A stretch of 64,000 nucleotides of DNA, taken from the NCBI RefSeq assembly GCF_003330765.1, contig NZ_CP024903.1, positions 1,240,001-1,304,000 of the forward strand, in the 5' to 3' direction. A model generated the notes under the pieces. It was not told the DNA's origin. It made no database searches and saw only the letters and a list, made by a program, of their open reading frames with translations. The stretch is from Burkholderia pyrrocinia. GTDB taxonomy: Bacteria; Pseudomonadota; Gammaproteobacteria; Burkholderiales; Burkholderiaceae. The stretch's first letter is position 1. Each line of letters begins with the position of its first letter. The position numbers and the translations under genes are program-made. This document shows, one piece after another, positions 18,034 through 26,365 of this stretch.

Positions 18034-18049
18034 CTAATGAATGCATTAG
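18034..18049. promoter_or_regulatory. Inverted repeat in the dsdA/LysR intergenic region
   Basis: CTAATG-N4-CATTAG is a 6-bp inverted repeat, 14 bp before the LysR start and within the 109-bp divergent promoter region. It is an AT-rich dyad typical of LysR-type sites. Confidence 0.45.
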
Positions 18050-18063
18050 CTTGATTTATATCT

Positions 18064-19014
18064 ATGCGACTGGACGGTTCGATCCTTGGTGCGTTGCTCT
18101 GCTTTGAAACCGCCGGCCGGTTGCTGAGCTTCACGAAAACGGCCCACGCGTTCAACCTGACGCAAAGCGCAGTGAGCCAGCAGATTCGGCACCTGGAGGA
18201 CCGGCTGGGTTATCCGCTGTTCGTGCGTCAGGCGCGCGGGCTGAAGTTGACCGGGAAGGGCGGGATCCTGCTCGGGACGATGTCGGGCGCGTTCGGCGAC
18301 ATCAATCGCACGCTTCAGGCGCTCGGCATGTCGGATGCGCCGCTGCAGGTCAGTTGTCTGCCGTCGCTTGCGCTGCAATGGCTGATGCCGCGCCTGTCCG
18401 AATTTCACCGGCAACTGCCGAGCGTGTCGGTCCGCGTGAAAGCCGAGTTTCAGGTGCTGGACCGCCAGGCCATGGATACCGACGACATCGACGTGGCGGT
18501 GCGCTACGACCCGGGGCAATACAGTCGGCTGCATGCCGATGTCATCCTCGACGAAACCCTGTTTCCGGTCGCCACGCCTGCATATCTGGCGCAGCATCCG
18601 TCCTTCGCCAGCGGGGAATCGCTGGACGGCGTCGTGTTGTTGCACGATGCCGCGCCGTGGGTCGGCGCGCCCGAGTTCGTGGAGTGGCGCACGTGGCTGG
18701 AAGAAGTTAGTCCGGCGTGGATCACGCATCTGGACGGGCCCCAGTTCAATTTCTCCAGCCTTGCGATCACGGCGGCGTTGAACCATCAGGGTGTCGCGAT
18801 GGGGCGCGCGGCGCTGGTGCATGACGAGATTGCGAGCGGACGGCTTGTCGACGTCTTCGGAACGCACGTGCGTGCGCCGGCACGCTACATGCTGCTTTCC
18901 CGCAACCCGGACGATCCTCGTACCGCGGCCTTTTCGGGCTGGCTCAAGGCGGAGTGCGCGCGCTTCGATGAAGCTCGGTCGCGCTTGCTTTCGAACGTGG
19001 GCCGGCACAAGTGA
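18064..19014 (+). CDS. dsdC: LysR family regulator, DsdC-like
   Basis: This 316-aa regulator has an N-terminal winged helix (residues 5-65, with FNLTQSAVSQQIRHLE) and a periplasmic-binding-like effector domain. Its sequence is of the GcvA/DsdC branch. The gene is divergent from dsdA, and the shared gap carries a small dyad, so it probably activates dsdA in response to D-serine. The symbol rests on gene position and branch, not on a direct comparison. Confidence 0.85.
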   Translation: MRLDGSILGALLCFETAGRLLSFTKTAHAFNLTQSAVSQQIRHLEDRLGYPLFVRQARGLKLTGKGGILLGTMSGAFGDINRTLQALGMSDAPLQVSCLPSLALQWLMPRLSEFHRQLPSVSVRVKAEFQVLDRQAMDTDDIDVAVRYDPGQYSRLHADVILDETLFPVATPAYLAQHPSFASGESLDGVVLLHDAAPWVGAPEFVEWRTWLEEVSPAWITHLDGPQFNFSSLAITAALNHQGVAMGRAALVHDEIASGRLVDVFGTHVRAPARYMLLSRNPDDPRTAAFSGWLKAECARFDEARSRLLSNVGRHK

Positions 19015-19178
19015 CCGATGTTGCCTGCCGGATTCGCCCGGTATTTTCTTCGTGGAAGTATCGTTTCTACCCGGCTGAATCGGAGTGCGAAGCAATGGGG
19101 TGGAAGGTGTCGCCGAAAACTACAACTGCCCGTCCGTCGCCATACGGATTGCTTGCGCATGGACGGAGCTTGCGCGGC

Positions 19179-19259
19179 TTACCTGAGCGACCAGATACCC
19201 CACATGGCGATCAACAGGCCAAGGCCGAATCCGCAGCCCAGCAACACATAGGTTTCCAT
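19179..19259 (-). CDS. Putative 26-aa single-pass membrane peptide
   Basis: A short frame starts with ATG (19257-19259) after an AGAGG site seven bases upstream and encodes a mostly hydrophobic 26-residue peptide (METYVLLGCGFGLGLLIAM, then WGIWSLR). It would span the membrane once with a basic C-terminus. It lies 188 nt downstream of the TauE-like gene on the same strand, possibly on the same transcript. I know no family for it. The ribosome-binding site and composition are the only support. Confidence 0.4.
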   Translation of the reverse strand: METYVLLGCGFGLGLLIAMWGIWSLR

Positions 19260-19447
19260 TTCGTGCCTCTGAAAACGTGGCAGCGCTGACGTCGGCGTCA
19301 GCGTGCGAACAGCAAAGTCGGCAACGTATCGTCCGCGCCGTTTCACGATGTGCCGTGCCGGCGGGCCGGGCGATACGCCGGGTTCGCGAATACTACGCTT
19401 GGCAGCTTTCAGAACGCATGCGCGATCGATGGCGACGCGGCCGACCG

Positions 19448-20296
19448 TTACTTCGTGGCTGCGTGCCCGATGTCCGTCCGGGGCACGTGCGATTCGCCGT
19501 GCCTGAACACGCCCGATTTCCAGATCATCTGCGATGCCGCGACGAGCACGAACAGCAGGACGACCATCCTGAAGATCCTGGGCGACATCTTGTCGCGCAG
19601 CGGGCGAACGAGCCACATGCCGGCAATGGCCGGCAGGCTGGCTGCCGCCGAGATCGCCAGGTCGGCGGCGCTGGCGTGTGCGGTGCCGCTGAACGTCGTG
19701 ATCAGCGTGACGATCGACACCACCAGGATGATCGCGATCTGCTTCGTGAATACGCGTCCGGTCGCGCCCGACGAAATCAGGTAGGTGGCAAGCAGCGGGC
19801 CCGGAACCGACGCGATGCTTTCCATCAGCGCCGCGCCGAATCCGAGCGCGAAACCGACGGGCTTCTGCCATGCGTGCGGCAGGTTGAGCTTCGGCGCGGC
19901 GAGCATCAGCGTCGCGGCAACGATCAGCAGTGCGCCGGATGCCGCCTGTGCATGACCCGGATTGAGGGAGAGCAGGATCGCCACACCGACGATATTGCCG
20001 ATCACGGTGCCCGCGATCGGCGCGGCGATCTTCCGTGCCGTCGCCAGCACCTGGCCGCCTTCCAGCGCCTGCGGAATATTGCCGAGGATGATCGGCATCG
20101 ACAGCAGGAGCACCGCGTGCCGGATCGGCAGGAACTGGCTGAGTATCGGCATCGCGATCAGCGGTACGCCAATGCCCGTGATCCCCTTGGCCATGCCGCC
20201 CAGCAGCAGCGCGACGGCGATGCCGGCCAGATCGAACGGGGTGAGCCCCTGCAGGCTGGAGACCAGCACACCTTCAGTCAGATTGAAATGCATCAT
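19448..20296 (-). CDS. TauE/SafE family permease
   Basis: The 282-aa protein has about eight hydrophobic helices. The first third carries LLLGGMAKGITGIGVPLIAMP, the glycine-rich TauE/SafE signature, and a related half repeats later (GFALGFGAALMESI). The family exports or imports sulfite, sulfoacetate or other small organic anions. ATG 20294-20296 begins a plausible N-terminus; the upstream in-frame extension is arginine-rich and unlikely. A LysR gene is divergent, 333 bp away. The substrate is unknown. Confidence 0.85.
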   Translation of the reverse strand: MMHFNLTEGVLVSSLQGLTPFDLAGIAVALLLGGMAKGITGIGVPLIAMPILSQFLPIRHAVLLLSMPIILGNIPQALEGGQVLATARKIAAPIAGTVIGNIVGVAILLSLNPGHAQAASGALLIVAATLMLAAPKLNLPHAWQKPVGFALGFGAALMESIASVPGPLLATYLISSGATGRVFTKQIAIILVVSIVTLITTFSGTAHASAADLAISAAASLPAIAGMWLVRPLRDKMSPRIFRMVVLLFVLVAASQMIWKSGVFRHGESHVPRTDIGHAATK

Positions 20297-20629
20297 GGAG
20301 TGGCATGTCGCGGCATAGCCGGCAGCGAGTGCTGTCGACGGAGCCTGTTGCGGTCGCGTGCGTTTTGCACGCATTCGTTCTGGATCGGCTGGAATCGGTC
20401 TTTCGATCGCATGGCACCGCACTGTTGAGCGGTCGGGTGCGCATGCAATCGACGCGGCGGTTCCGGGATGCATCTTACCTGAGCGTTGCCGAGGCCATTG
20501 GGCCCGACCGCCGCGCAGCGCGGGTGCCGGGTGCGGTGCCGTTTGCCGTACCGTCGCTTCGGTTCAATATAATTCACGATCACCGGCCGTCTCATGCGCG
20601 GCATACATACCCATGAACAAGGAGACCCG

Positions 20630-21526
20630 ATGACGCTTGCCCAGTTGCAGGCACTGGCTGCCGTAGTCGAACTCGGCTCGCTCACGGCCGCGGCCGACCG
20701 GCTCAGCCGCAGTCAATCCGCGATCAGTCATGCGTTGACCGAACTGGAGGACATCACCCAGGTCAAGCTGCTCTGGCGTGACCGGCAACCGGTCGTCTTG
20801 ACGGCGGCGGGCGAACGCCTGTGGCCGTATGTCCAGAACGTGGTCCGGGAAGCGCAGATGCTGCGCCAGCAGTTCAGCCTGTCGCGCGGCAAGCTCGAAG
20901 GGAAACTGGTGGTCGCGTCGCTGCCGAGCGTATCGCTGGCGTTCGTCGTCCCCGCGCTCGAGGCGTTGAAGGAGCGCCACCAGGGCGTGTCGGCAGTGCT
21001 GCTCGAAGGCACGGACAGCGAAGTCGAAGGGTGGATCGACGATGGTACCGCCGACGTCGGCGTGGTGGCGGGCACGAAGACGTTCGCGAACAATCTGCCG
21101 CTGCTCGACGAGGATTTTGTCGCGGTGGCGGCGGACGGCATGTTCGACGGCCGCAAGCGCGTGTCGGCAAAGCAATTGTCCGCTGCTCCGTTCATTTTTT
21201 CGAAGGCAGGGTGCGGGCCGGTGATCGCGGATTACTTCGCGCGTGGCGGCGCGCCGCTTCGGGCCGCGTTCAACGTGGTCGAGATGCGCACCATTCTTTC
21301 GATGGCGGAGGCCGGCATGGGCGTATCGATCGTTCCGCGCATCACGCTCACGTACACGCCGTTCGGCGGCCGCGTGCTGGAACTGTCGCCCAGGCTGCAT
21401 CGTTCGGTGCGTTTGTCGTGGAACGCGGCCGGCAACGCGATCACCGACGAGTTTGTGAGGCTCGTCGACGCACAACGCGCCAAGGCAGCGAAGGCGATTC
21501 AGGCGCGCGCGAAAAAGGGCAGGTAA
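20630..21526 (+). CDS. LysR family transcriptional regulator
   Basis: The 298-aa protein has an N-terminal helix-turn-helix (LTAAADRLSRSQSAISHALTELE, residues 18-40) and a substrate-binding C-terminal domain. ATG 20630 follows a strong AAGGAGA. It lies between a divergent TauE/SafE permease and a downstream LysE-type exporter, so it may control either. No effector can be named. Confidence 0.9.
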   Translation: MTLAQLQALAAVVELGSLTAAADRLSRSQSAISHALTELEDITQVKLLWRDRQPVVLTAAGERLWPYVQNVVREAQMLRQQFSLSRGKLEGKLVVASLPSVSLAFVVPALEALKERHQGVSAVLLEGTDSEVEGWIDDGTADVGVVAGTKTFANNLPLLDEDFVAVAADGMFDGRKRVSAKQLSAAPFIFSKAGCGPVIADYFARGGAPLRAAFNVVEMRTILSMAEAGMGVSIVPRITLTYTPFGGRVLELSPRLHRSVRLSWNAAGNAITDEFVRLVDAQRAKAAKAIQARAKKGR

Positions 21527-21651
21527 CGAGCGGCAGGTGCGATGAAAAGCGCTCATGGCCGGCTTGCAGTTTATTCATGATGGTGACGACCGGGATGCAA
21601 TACATTGTTCGGACCTCGTCCCACTGATTTGTCTGCCCGAAGGAGACCGCC

Positions 21652-22284
21652 GTGCCGGCCATGCCTACCCTGTTTGCTTTCGGACTCGTGTCGCTCGGCA
21701 TGGTGCTGACGCCCGGACCGAACATGATCTACCTGGTTTCGCGTTCGATCTGCCAGGGCCTCGGTGCCGGGCTGGTGTCGCTCGGCGGCGTCGCGCTGGG
21801 GTTCGTTTTCTACATGGTCTGCGCGGCGCTGGGCATCACCGCGCTATTGTTGACCGTGCCATATGCGTACGACGCGTTGCGCTTTTCCGGTGCGCTGTAT
21901 CTGTCGTACCTTGCGTGGCAGGCGCTCAAGCCGGGCGGTCGCTCGGCATTTCAGGTCCGGCAGTTGCCGCACGACAGCCGCGTCAGGCTCTTCACGATGG
22001 GTTTCGTCACGAACCTCGCGAATCCGAAGATCGCGGTGATGTATCTGTCGCTGCTGCCGCAGTTCATTTCGCCGGGACACGGCAGCGTGCTCGCGCAATC
22101 GCTGGCGCTCGGCTGCGTGCAGATCGCGGTGAGCGTCAGCGTCAACGCGCTGATTGCCTGCATGGCCGGTTCCATCGCGGGTTTTCTCGCGGGCCGGCCG
22201 GTCTGGGCGTCGGTCCAGCGCTGGTTGATGGGGACGGTGCTGGCCGGACTGGCCGTGCGTATCGCGCTGGAATCGCGCAGCTAG
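21652..22284 (+). CDS. LysE/RhtB family amino-acid exporter
   Basis: The 210-aa inner-membrane protein has about six hydrophobic helices and the family's GLVSLGMVLTPGPNMIYLVSRS start. These proteins export amino acids or analogues such as homoserine. A GTG start at 21652 follows AAGGAGA; ATG 21661 is also possible. It lies 125 nt after a LysR gene in the same orientation, which may regulate it. Confidence 0.88.
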   Translation: MPAMPTLFAFGLVSLGMVLTPGPNMIYLVSRSICQGLGAGLVSLGGVALGFVFYMVCAALGITALLLTVPYAYDALRFSGALYLSYLAWQALKPGGRSAFQVRQLPHDSRVRLFTMGFVTNLANPKIAVMYLSLLPQFISPGHGSVLAQSLALGCVQIAVSVSVNALIACMAGSIAGFLAGRPVWASVQRWLMGTVLAGLAVRIALESRS

Positions 22285-22592
22285 AGCGGGTGGTTGACGG
22301 TTTGCAGTACGGCCGGCAGCGCCCCCGCATCCCGTCGAAAGCACCCGGCATCGTCACCCGGGGCAATTGCCCCGCGCATCCTTGCCGATCCGGACGGGCG
22401 TCGCCTTGGCACTGCGTCGGCTTCGTGCGCGAGTTCCGCCACCCGCAGCGCAGTGAGCGTGGTTTCCTTCGCCGGCTTCACGACGATGGAGCCGCCCGCC
22501 GCGAGCGACGGGCCGATCGATACTTCGCGAACCGCGGCATCCTGATCGCCCCGTAACGTAGTGCACGCAACGAGCCGTGCGGACGAAGCAAC
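22285..22592 (-). pseudogene. Aldehyde dehydrogenase remnant
   Basis: The minus-strand translation of about 22420-22530 reads IGPSLAAGGSIVVKPAKETT followed by LTALRVAELAHEA, the conserved cofactor-binding stretch of NAD-dependent aldehyde dehydrogenases (usually W-K-I-x-P-A-L-A-A-G-N...K-P-A-E-x-T). Recognisable sequence ends within a few dozen codons on each side. A further piece (PGAFDG, compare PGVFNVVTG) lies in another frame, suggesting frameshifts. Only about 300 bp of a gene normally near 1.5 kb remain, wedged between the LysE gene and the phosphatase terminator. Confidence 0.6.
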
Positions 22593-22616
22593 AGGCGCCC
22601 GCCGCAGCGGGCGCCT
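22593..22616 (-). terminator. Rho-independent-type terminator after the phosphatase gene
   Basis: A perfect 10-bp stem (22593-22602 with 22607-22616) with a 4-nt loop lies 6 nt downstream of the minus-strand phosphatase stop. A weak T-rich stretch follows on that strand. Confidence 0.65.
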
Positions 22617-22622
22617 ACCCAA

Positions 22623-24308
22623 TCAGCGCGCGTGCCGCTGCTTGCTCAGCTCAATCGTCTCGAACAGTTCGTACTCTGCGGTCGGGTGCTGGTCGGCGCC
22701 CGGCGCGTGGTAGTACCGCATCGTGATCGTCGTGTGACCGCCCGGCTTGCCCGGGTCGTGGTCGAACACGGCAATCCCGTACCCGGTGCCCGTATCGCGG
22801 CGCGCGGACCAGATCGCATCCTCGAGCGCATCGGCCGGCTGGCGCACGAACGTGTTCGGCGCCGTGCCCGGCACCGGCCGGTTCGGCTTCGTGAACACCT
22901 TCGCCCGCGCATAGCCGGTCGCCGGATTCTCGCCGTACACGTCGAGCGGCGCGCTGGTGCCGCCGCCGCCGAGGATCAGGTGGATCGTGCCGTGGCTCGT
23001 GTCGAACTTCATGCGGTCCGGGTCGTTCGATCCGACCGGACGCGGCTGCAGCGTCTCGACGGTTTCGCCGGTCGACGCGTCGACGCCCGCGCGGTGATTG
23101 CAGCCGCGCACCGGGTAGCTGCGCTCGTAGTCGTGATCGTGGCCGCACAGCACGAGGTCGACACCGTACCGGTCGAACAGCGGCAGCCATGCCTCGCGGA
23201 TGCCTTTATCGGAACCGTTGCCCGTCTTCGACGAACTGAGCGCGTCCTGGTGCATCTGCACGACGATCCAGTCGATGTCGTCGTCATGTGCGGCGTGACG
23301 CAGCGTGTGTTCGAGCCAGCGCGTCTGCTCGCCGTTGCTGTAGCCGCGCACGTAGAACGACGTGCCGGGTTCGATCGGCGGGCGGCCGGTGCTCGCGGCC
23401 GGCACGAGCGGAGCGGGGCCGCCGACGAACGCGGCGGCGTCCTGGTACACGACGTCGTCGGCGTCGAGCGACACGAACAGCACCGAGCTCACGCGGAAGC
23501 TGTACCAGCGGCCCGGGAAATGCGTGCCGTTCTCCGGCAGCGTATAGCGCGCGAGATACGAGTCGAGCCCCTGCGGGCCGTTGTTGAACTCGATCTCGTG
23601 ATTGCCGGGGCATGGCATCCACGGACGATTCGCGGCCGACGTCTGGTTGTTGTTGCCGAAGTCGCGCCACACCTCGGGCTGGTGCGCGGGGTTCAGGTTC
23701 GCGTAGCAGAGGTCGCCGTTCAGCAGGTGGAACAGCGGCTGGAACTGCTCGACGGCCTGCACCGCAAAGCGGCTCTGCGGCGACGACAGCACCCATGCGC
23801 CGTTCGGCGTCGCGAGATCGCCGTAGCTGGTGAAGCGGAACGGCGCACGGCCGCGCGGCGCGGTCGAGAAATTCGCGGAGAACGGTTGCGCGGCGTTGCT
23901 GTCGTTGTCGGCCGTGAGTTCGTAGCGATAGTGCGTATTCGGCTTCAGCCCGTGCACGTGCGCGTGGTAGGCGAACACGGTCTCGCCGTTCAGGCCGTCC
24001 GTGTACAGGCGCTGTACGCCGTGCACGGTGCGCGGCGGCTCGCCGTCGGCGACGATGCGTGCGCGCGGATTGACGGCCGGCGCGAGCGATGCCCACGAGA
24101 TCACGACCTCGGACGTCGGGTCGTTGCCCCACGTCAGGTGGACCTGTTCGGGCGTGCCGTCCGGATTCGACGCGGCGGCCCGGGCGGCCGCGAGGCCGCC
24201 GGCGGCGGTGGCGAGGCCGGACACGCCGGCGAGTTTCAGGAAGCCGCGACGCGATACGGACGCGGCGGGCTCGTTCGGCAGGTCAGGGAGATTGTCCTGG
24301 TTCGACAT
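22623..24308 (-). CDS. Tat-exported purple acid phosphatase-type metallophosphoesterase
   Basis: The 561-aa protein has a twin-arginine signal (SRRGFLKLAG, about residues 20-29), so it is folded before export. A fibronectin-like purple acid phosphatase N-domain (about 50-150) is followed by a calcineurin-like domain with the metal ligands in order: YGDLA, NGDLCY, PGNHE, QMH and GHDHDYERSYP. It should release phosphate from periplasmic organophosphates. ATG 24306-24308 starts a normal Tat leader; the earlier in-frame start is rejected. A degenerate Pho-box-like element lies upstream. A strong hairpin terminates it. Confidence 0.88.
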   Translation of the reverse strand: MSNQDNLPDLPNEPAASVSRRGFLKLAGVSGLATAAGGLAAARAAASNPDGTPEQVHLTWGNDPTSEVVISWASLAPAVNPRARIVADGEPPRTVHGVQRLYTDGLNGETVFAYHAHVHGLKPNTHYRYELTADNDSNAAQPFSANFSTAPRGRAPFRFTSYGDLATPNGAWVLSSPQSRFAVQAVEQFQPLFHLLNGDLCYANLNPAHQPEVWRDFGNNNQTSAANRPWMPCPGNHEIEFNNGPQGLDSYLARYTLPENGTHFPGRWYSFRVSSVLFVSLDADDVVYQDAAAFVGGPAPLVPAASTGRPPIEPGTSFYVRGYSNGEQTRWLEHTLRHAAHDDDIDWIVVQMHQDALSSSKTGNGSDKGIREAWLPLFDRYGVDLVLCGHDHDYERSYPVRGCNHRAGVDASTGETVETLQPRPVGSNDPDRMKFDTSHGTIHLILGGGGTSAPLDVYGENPATGYARAKVFTKPNRPVPGTAPNTFVRQPADALEDAIWSARRDTGTGYGIAVFDHDPGKPGGHTTITMRYYHAPGADQHPTAEYELFETIELSKQRHAR

Positions 24309-24631
24309 GGTCGTGGTTTTCGTTGATGGAGACGCGAGATGTGGAACCGCCAGGCCTTGCGCGAGCGCGGCCGGGGCGTGGGCCGGAAACGAGCGGGATC
24401 CCGGTGACACGCATTGTCGAAGGGCAGTTTTGCCGGGTTGTGACAGCACGGCAACCCTGCGTGAGCGGCGGGACATGCGCGGGCTTGCGCATCGCGGCAT
24501 CCAGCCCGCTCCGAAGCGCGTTCGGCCCGACCGAAATTTATTTGCCGGTACTGCGACGGATTTTTTACGCCCGCGCCGTTTAACGCATGAACGGCCACTT
24601 CCGGTCGATGCCCGTTACCTCGGAGTCTTTC
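24309..24631. other. Divergent intergenic region, phosphatase and small exported protein
   Basis: These 323 bp separate the minus-strand phosphatase from a plus-strand exported protein. The region holds no convincing gene, one possible Pho box and a T-rich tract near 24570. Confidence 0.5.
24429..24446 (-). promoter_or_regulatory. Possible Pho box upstream of the phosphatase gene
   Basis: On the minus strand the sequence reads CTGTCAC-AACC-CGGCAAA. The first 7-mer matches six of seven bases of the PhoB half-site CTGTCAT, the spacing of 4 nt is correct, and the second 7-mer is poor (four of seven). It lies about 120 bp before the start codon. Confidence 0.3.
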
Positions 24632-24931
24632 ATGAAACTTTCTGTTCTATTGCGGTTTGCCGCCGGATGCGTGGCCGCGCTGGCGGCGTCCGCCGCATTC
24701 GCGCAGGCCGTCATCGTCGCGCCTTACGCGCCGCCGGCGCCGCGCGTCGAAGTGATGCCGGCGCCGCGCGCGGGCTATGTGTGGGACCAGGGCCACTGGC
24801 ACTGGCGGCAGGGCCGCTACGTATGGATCCCGGGGCACTGGCAAGTGGTTCGCGTCGGTTACCACTGGGTGCCCGGGCACTGGGCCGCGCGCGGCCCGGC
24901 CTGGCGCTGGGTGCCGGGCCACTGGGCCTGA
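24632..24931 (+). CDS. YXWGXW/Y-x-W-x-x-G-H-W repeat exported protein
   Basis: The 99-aa protein has a signal peptide cleaved near A-F-A-Q (residue 24). The mature part has a proline-rich stretch and then four imperfect copies of a W-x-x-G-H-W unit (YVWDQGHWHW, YVWIPGHWQV, YHWVPGHWAA and a final WVPGHW). This is the YXWGXW repeat family, found in envelope proteins of unknown role. ATG 24632 begins the signal peptide; the upstream in-frame Met is too far. A tiny lipoprotein gene follows. Confidence 0.82.
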   Translation: MKLSVLLRFAAGCVAALAASAAFAQAVIVAPYAPPAPRVEVMPAPRAGYVWDQGHWHWRQGRYVWIPGHWQVVRVGYHWVPGHWAARGPAWRWVPGHWA

Positions 24932-24940
24932 CGCGCACGC

Positions 24941-24970
24941 CGCCGCGCGGCACGCGGTGCCGGCGCGGCG
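24941..24970 (+). terminator. GC-rich hairpin after the YXWGXW gene
   Basis: A stem of 13 bp with one bulged base (24941-24953 with 24957-24970) starts 10 nt after the stop codon. No U-run follows, so it may attenuate rather than terminate. Confidence 0.4.
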
Positions 24971-25001
24971 GACCCTTCACGCAACGTCATGAGTCGAAGC
25001 C

Positions 25002-25115
25002 ATGCCTTTTCGAACCATCGTGATACTGGCGGCGGCCGCCATCGTGCTGGCCGGCTGCGTCGTGGTGCCGGCGCGTCCGGCGTATTACCGGCCGGCGCCG
25101 GTCGTCGTATATTGA
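25002..25115 (+). CDS. Small lipoprotein (37 aa)
   Basis: The gene encodes MPFRTIVILA...VLAGC and then a short tail rich in Pro, Val and Tyr ending in VVVY. The LAGC lipobox places the lipidated cysteine at residue 19, leaving a mature peptide of only 19 residues. The tail resembles other short proline/tyrosine-rich envelope peptides. It follows the YXWGXW-repeat gene by 70 nt. The function is unknown. Confidence 0.6.
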   Translation: MPFRTIVILAAAAIVLAGCVVVPARPAYYRPAPVVVY

Positions 25116-25277
25116 GCGCGCCGGCCGACGGTCGCGCGTCCGGCCGACAGGATCGATATGTCGCGCGAACCGGATGTCGTTGATACGGACCTGGCCGACG
25201 CCGTATGCGACGCCGGGCGCGTTGCGCACGGCGCCGTCGAACGGTCGGCGTGGCGCCGTCCGGTGATGACCCGACGC

Positions 25278-25943
25278 ATGCAAGGAGAGCACGACGATGA
25301 GCTTCAGCCGGGCGGCGGGCACACCTGCCGACACACCGCGGCGCACACGCGCCTCGCTGCGGAGCAGGCGGCGTTGAGCGATCGCGGCGACCGCGATCCG
25401 GACGCGGAACTCGTTGCGCGCGTCGGCGCGCGCGACTCGTCGGCGGTGCGCGTGCTCGTCGCGCGCAAGCTGCCGCGGCTGCTCGCATTGGCGACGCGCA
25501 TGCTCGGCGACCGGAACGAAGCCGAGGACGTCGCGCAGGAGACGTTCTTGCGAATCTGGAACCAGGCGCCGCGCTGGCGCGAAGGCGAGGCGCGCTTCGA
25601 CACGTGGCTGCATCGCGTCGTGCTGAACCTGTGCTACGACCGGCTGCGCGGCCGGCGCGAGGAGCCCGTCGATACGTTGCCCGACGTGCCGGACACGCAG
25701 CCGGAGCCGGCCGCGCAAGCGGAACTGCGCTCGCGCGATGCGCGCGTGCGGCAGGCGCTTGCCGCGTTGCCGCCCCGGCAGCGGGAAGCGCTCGTGCTCC
25801 AGTACTATCAGGACATGTCGAATGTGGAAGCGGCCAACCTGATGGGCATCACCGTCGATGCGCTGGAAAGCCTGCTCGCGCGGGCGCGGCGCAACCTGCG
25901 CGCGCAACTGGCCGGCGACCCACCTAGCGAGGACAAGCGATGA
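25278..25943 (+). CDS. ECF-type RNA polymerase sigma factor
   Basis: The sigma-70 region 2 contains LATRMLGDRNEAEDVAQETFLRIW, and region 4 contains ALPPRQREALVLQYYQDMSNVEAANLMGI, so it is an extracytoplasmic-function sigma factor. The start is uncertain. The open frame reaches back to 25158, but residues before DRGDRDPDAELV look non-coding. ATG 25278 has no good ribosome site. TTG 25374 would give 189 aa, the usual ECF size, and overlaps the stop of a 26-aa frame that does have AAGGAGAG. The stop overlaps the next gene, a putative anti-sigma factor. Confidence 0.87.
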   Translation: MQGEHDDELQPGGGHTCRHTAAHTRLAAEQAALSDRGDRDPDAELVARVGARDSSAVRVLVARKLPRLLALATRMLGDRNEAEDVAQETFLRIWNQAPRWREGEARFDTWLHRVVLNLCYDRLRGRREEPVDTLPDVPDTQPEPAAQAELRSRDARVRQALAALPPRQREALVLQYYQDMSNVEAANLMGITVDALESLLARARRNLRAQLAGDPPSEDKR

Positions 25944-26365
25944 CACCCGAACGATTTCGTACCATCGTCGCCGCGTACGGCTCGGACGCGCGGCGCTGGC
26001 CGGACGGCGAGCGCGCGGCCGCCGAGGCGTGGGCGCGCGCGAACCCGCGCGACGCGCTGCTGGCACTGGACGATGCCGCTGACCTCGATGCATGGCTCGC
26101 GTACGACATGGTCGCGCCGCCCGCACCGGCGCTCGTCGAGCGCATCGTCGCGACGGCGCCCGCGCCGGCGCCGCAACGCGCGCGCCGGCGCGGTACCGTG
26201 TGGTGGTCGGGCGCGGCGTTCGCGGGCGTTGGCCTCGCCGGCGCGCTCGCGGGCGCGGTGGCCGTGTCGATACTGATGCTCGGCAGCGCGCCGCCGTCGC
26301 AGTACGAACCGGGCTATCTGACGACGACGTTCGGTGGCCCGAGCGTCGACTGGAGTGAGCAATGA
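25940..26365 (+). CDS. Putative anti-sigma factor, single-pass membrane protein
   Basis: The 141-aa protein has a cytoplasmic N-terminal part of about 85 residues, one membrane helix (about 92-118, VWWSGAAFAGVGLAGALAGAVAV) and a short periplasmic tail. It has no recognised zinc motif. It overlaps the sigma gene by four bases and the next gene by four, so the three are one coupled operon. The topology and position are those of an anti-sigma factor that holds the sigma protein at the membrane. The family assignment is by context. Confidence 0.72.
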   Translation: MTPERFRTIVAAYGSDARRWPDGERAAAEAWARANPRDALLALDDAADLDAWLAYDMVAPPAPALVERIVATAPAPAPQRARRRGTVWWSGAAFAGVGLAGALAGAVAVSILMLGSAPPSQYEPGYLTTTFGGPSVDWSEQ

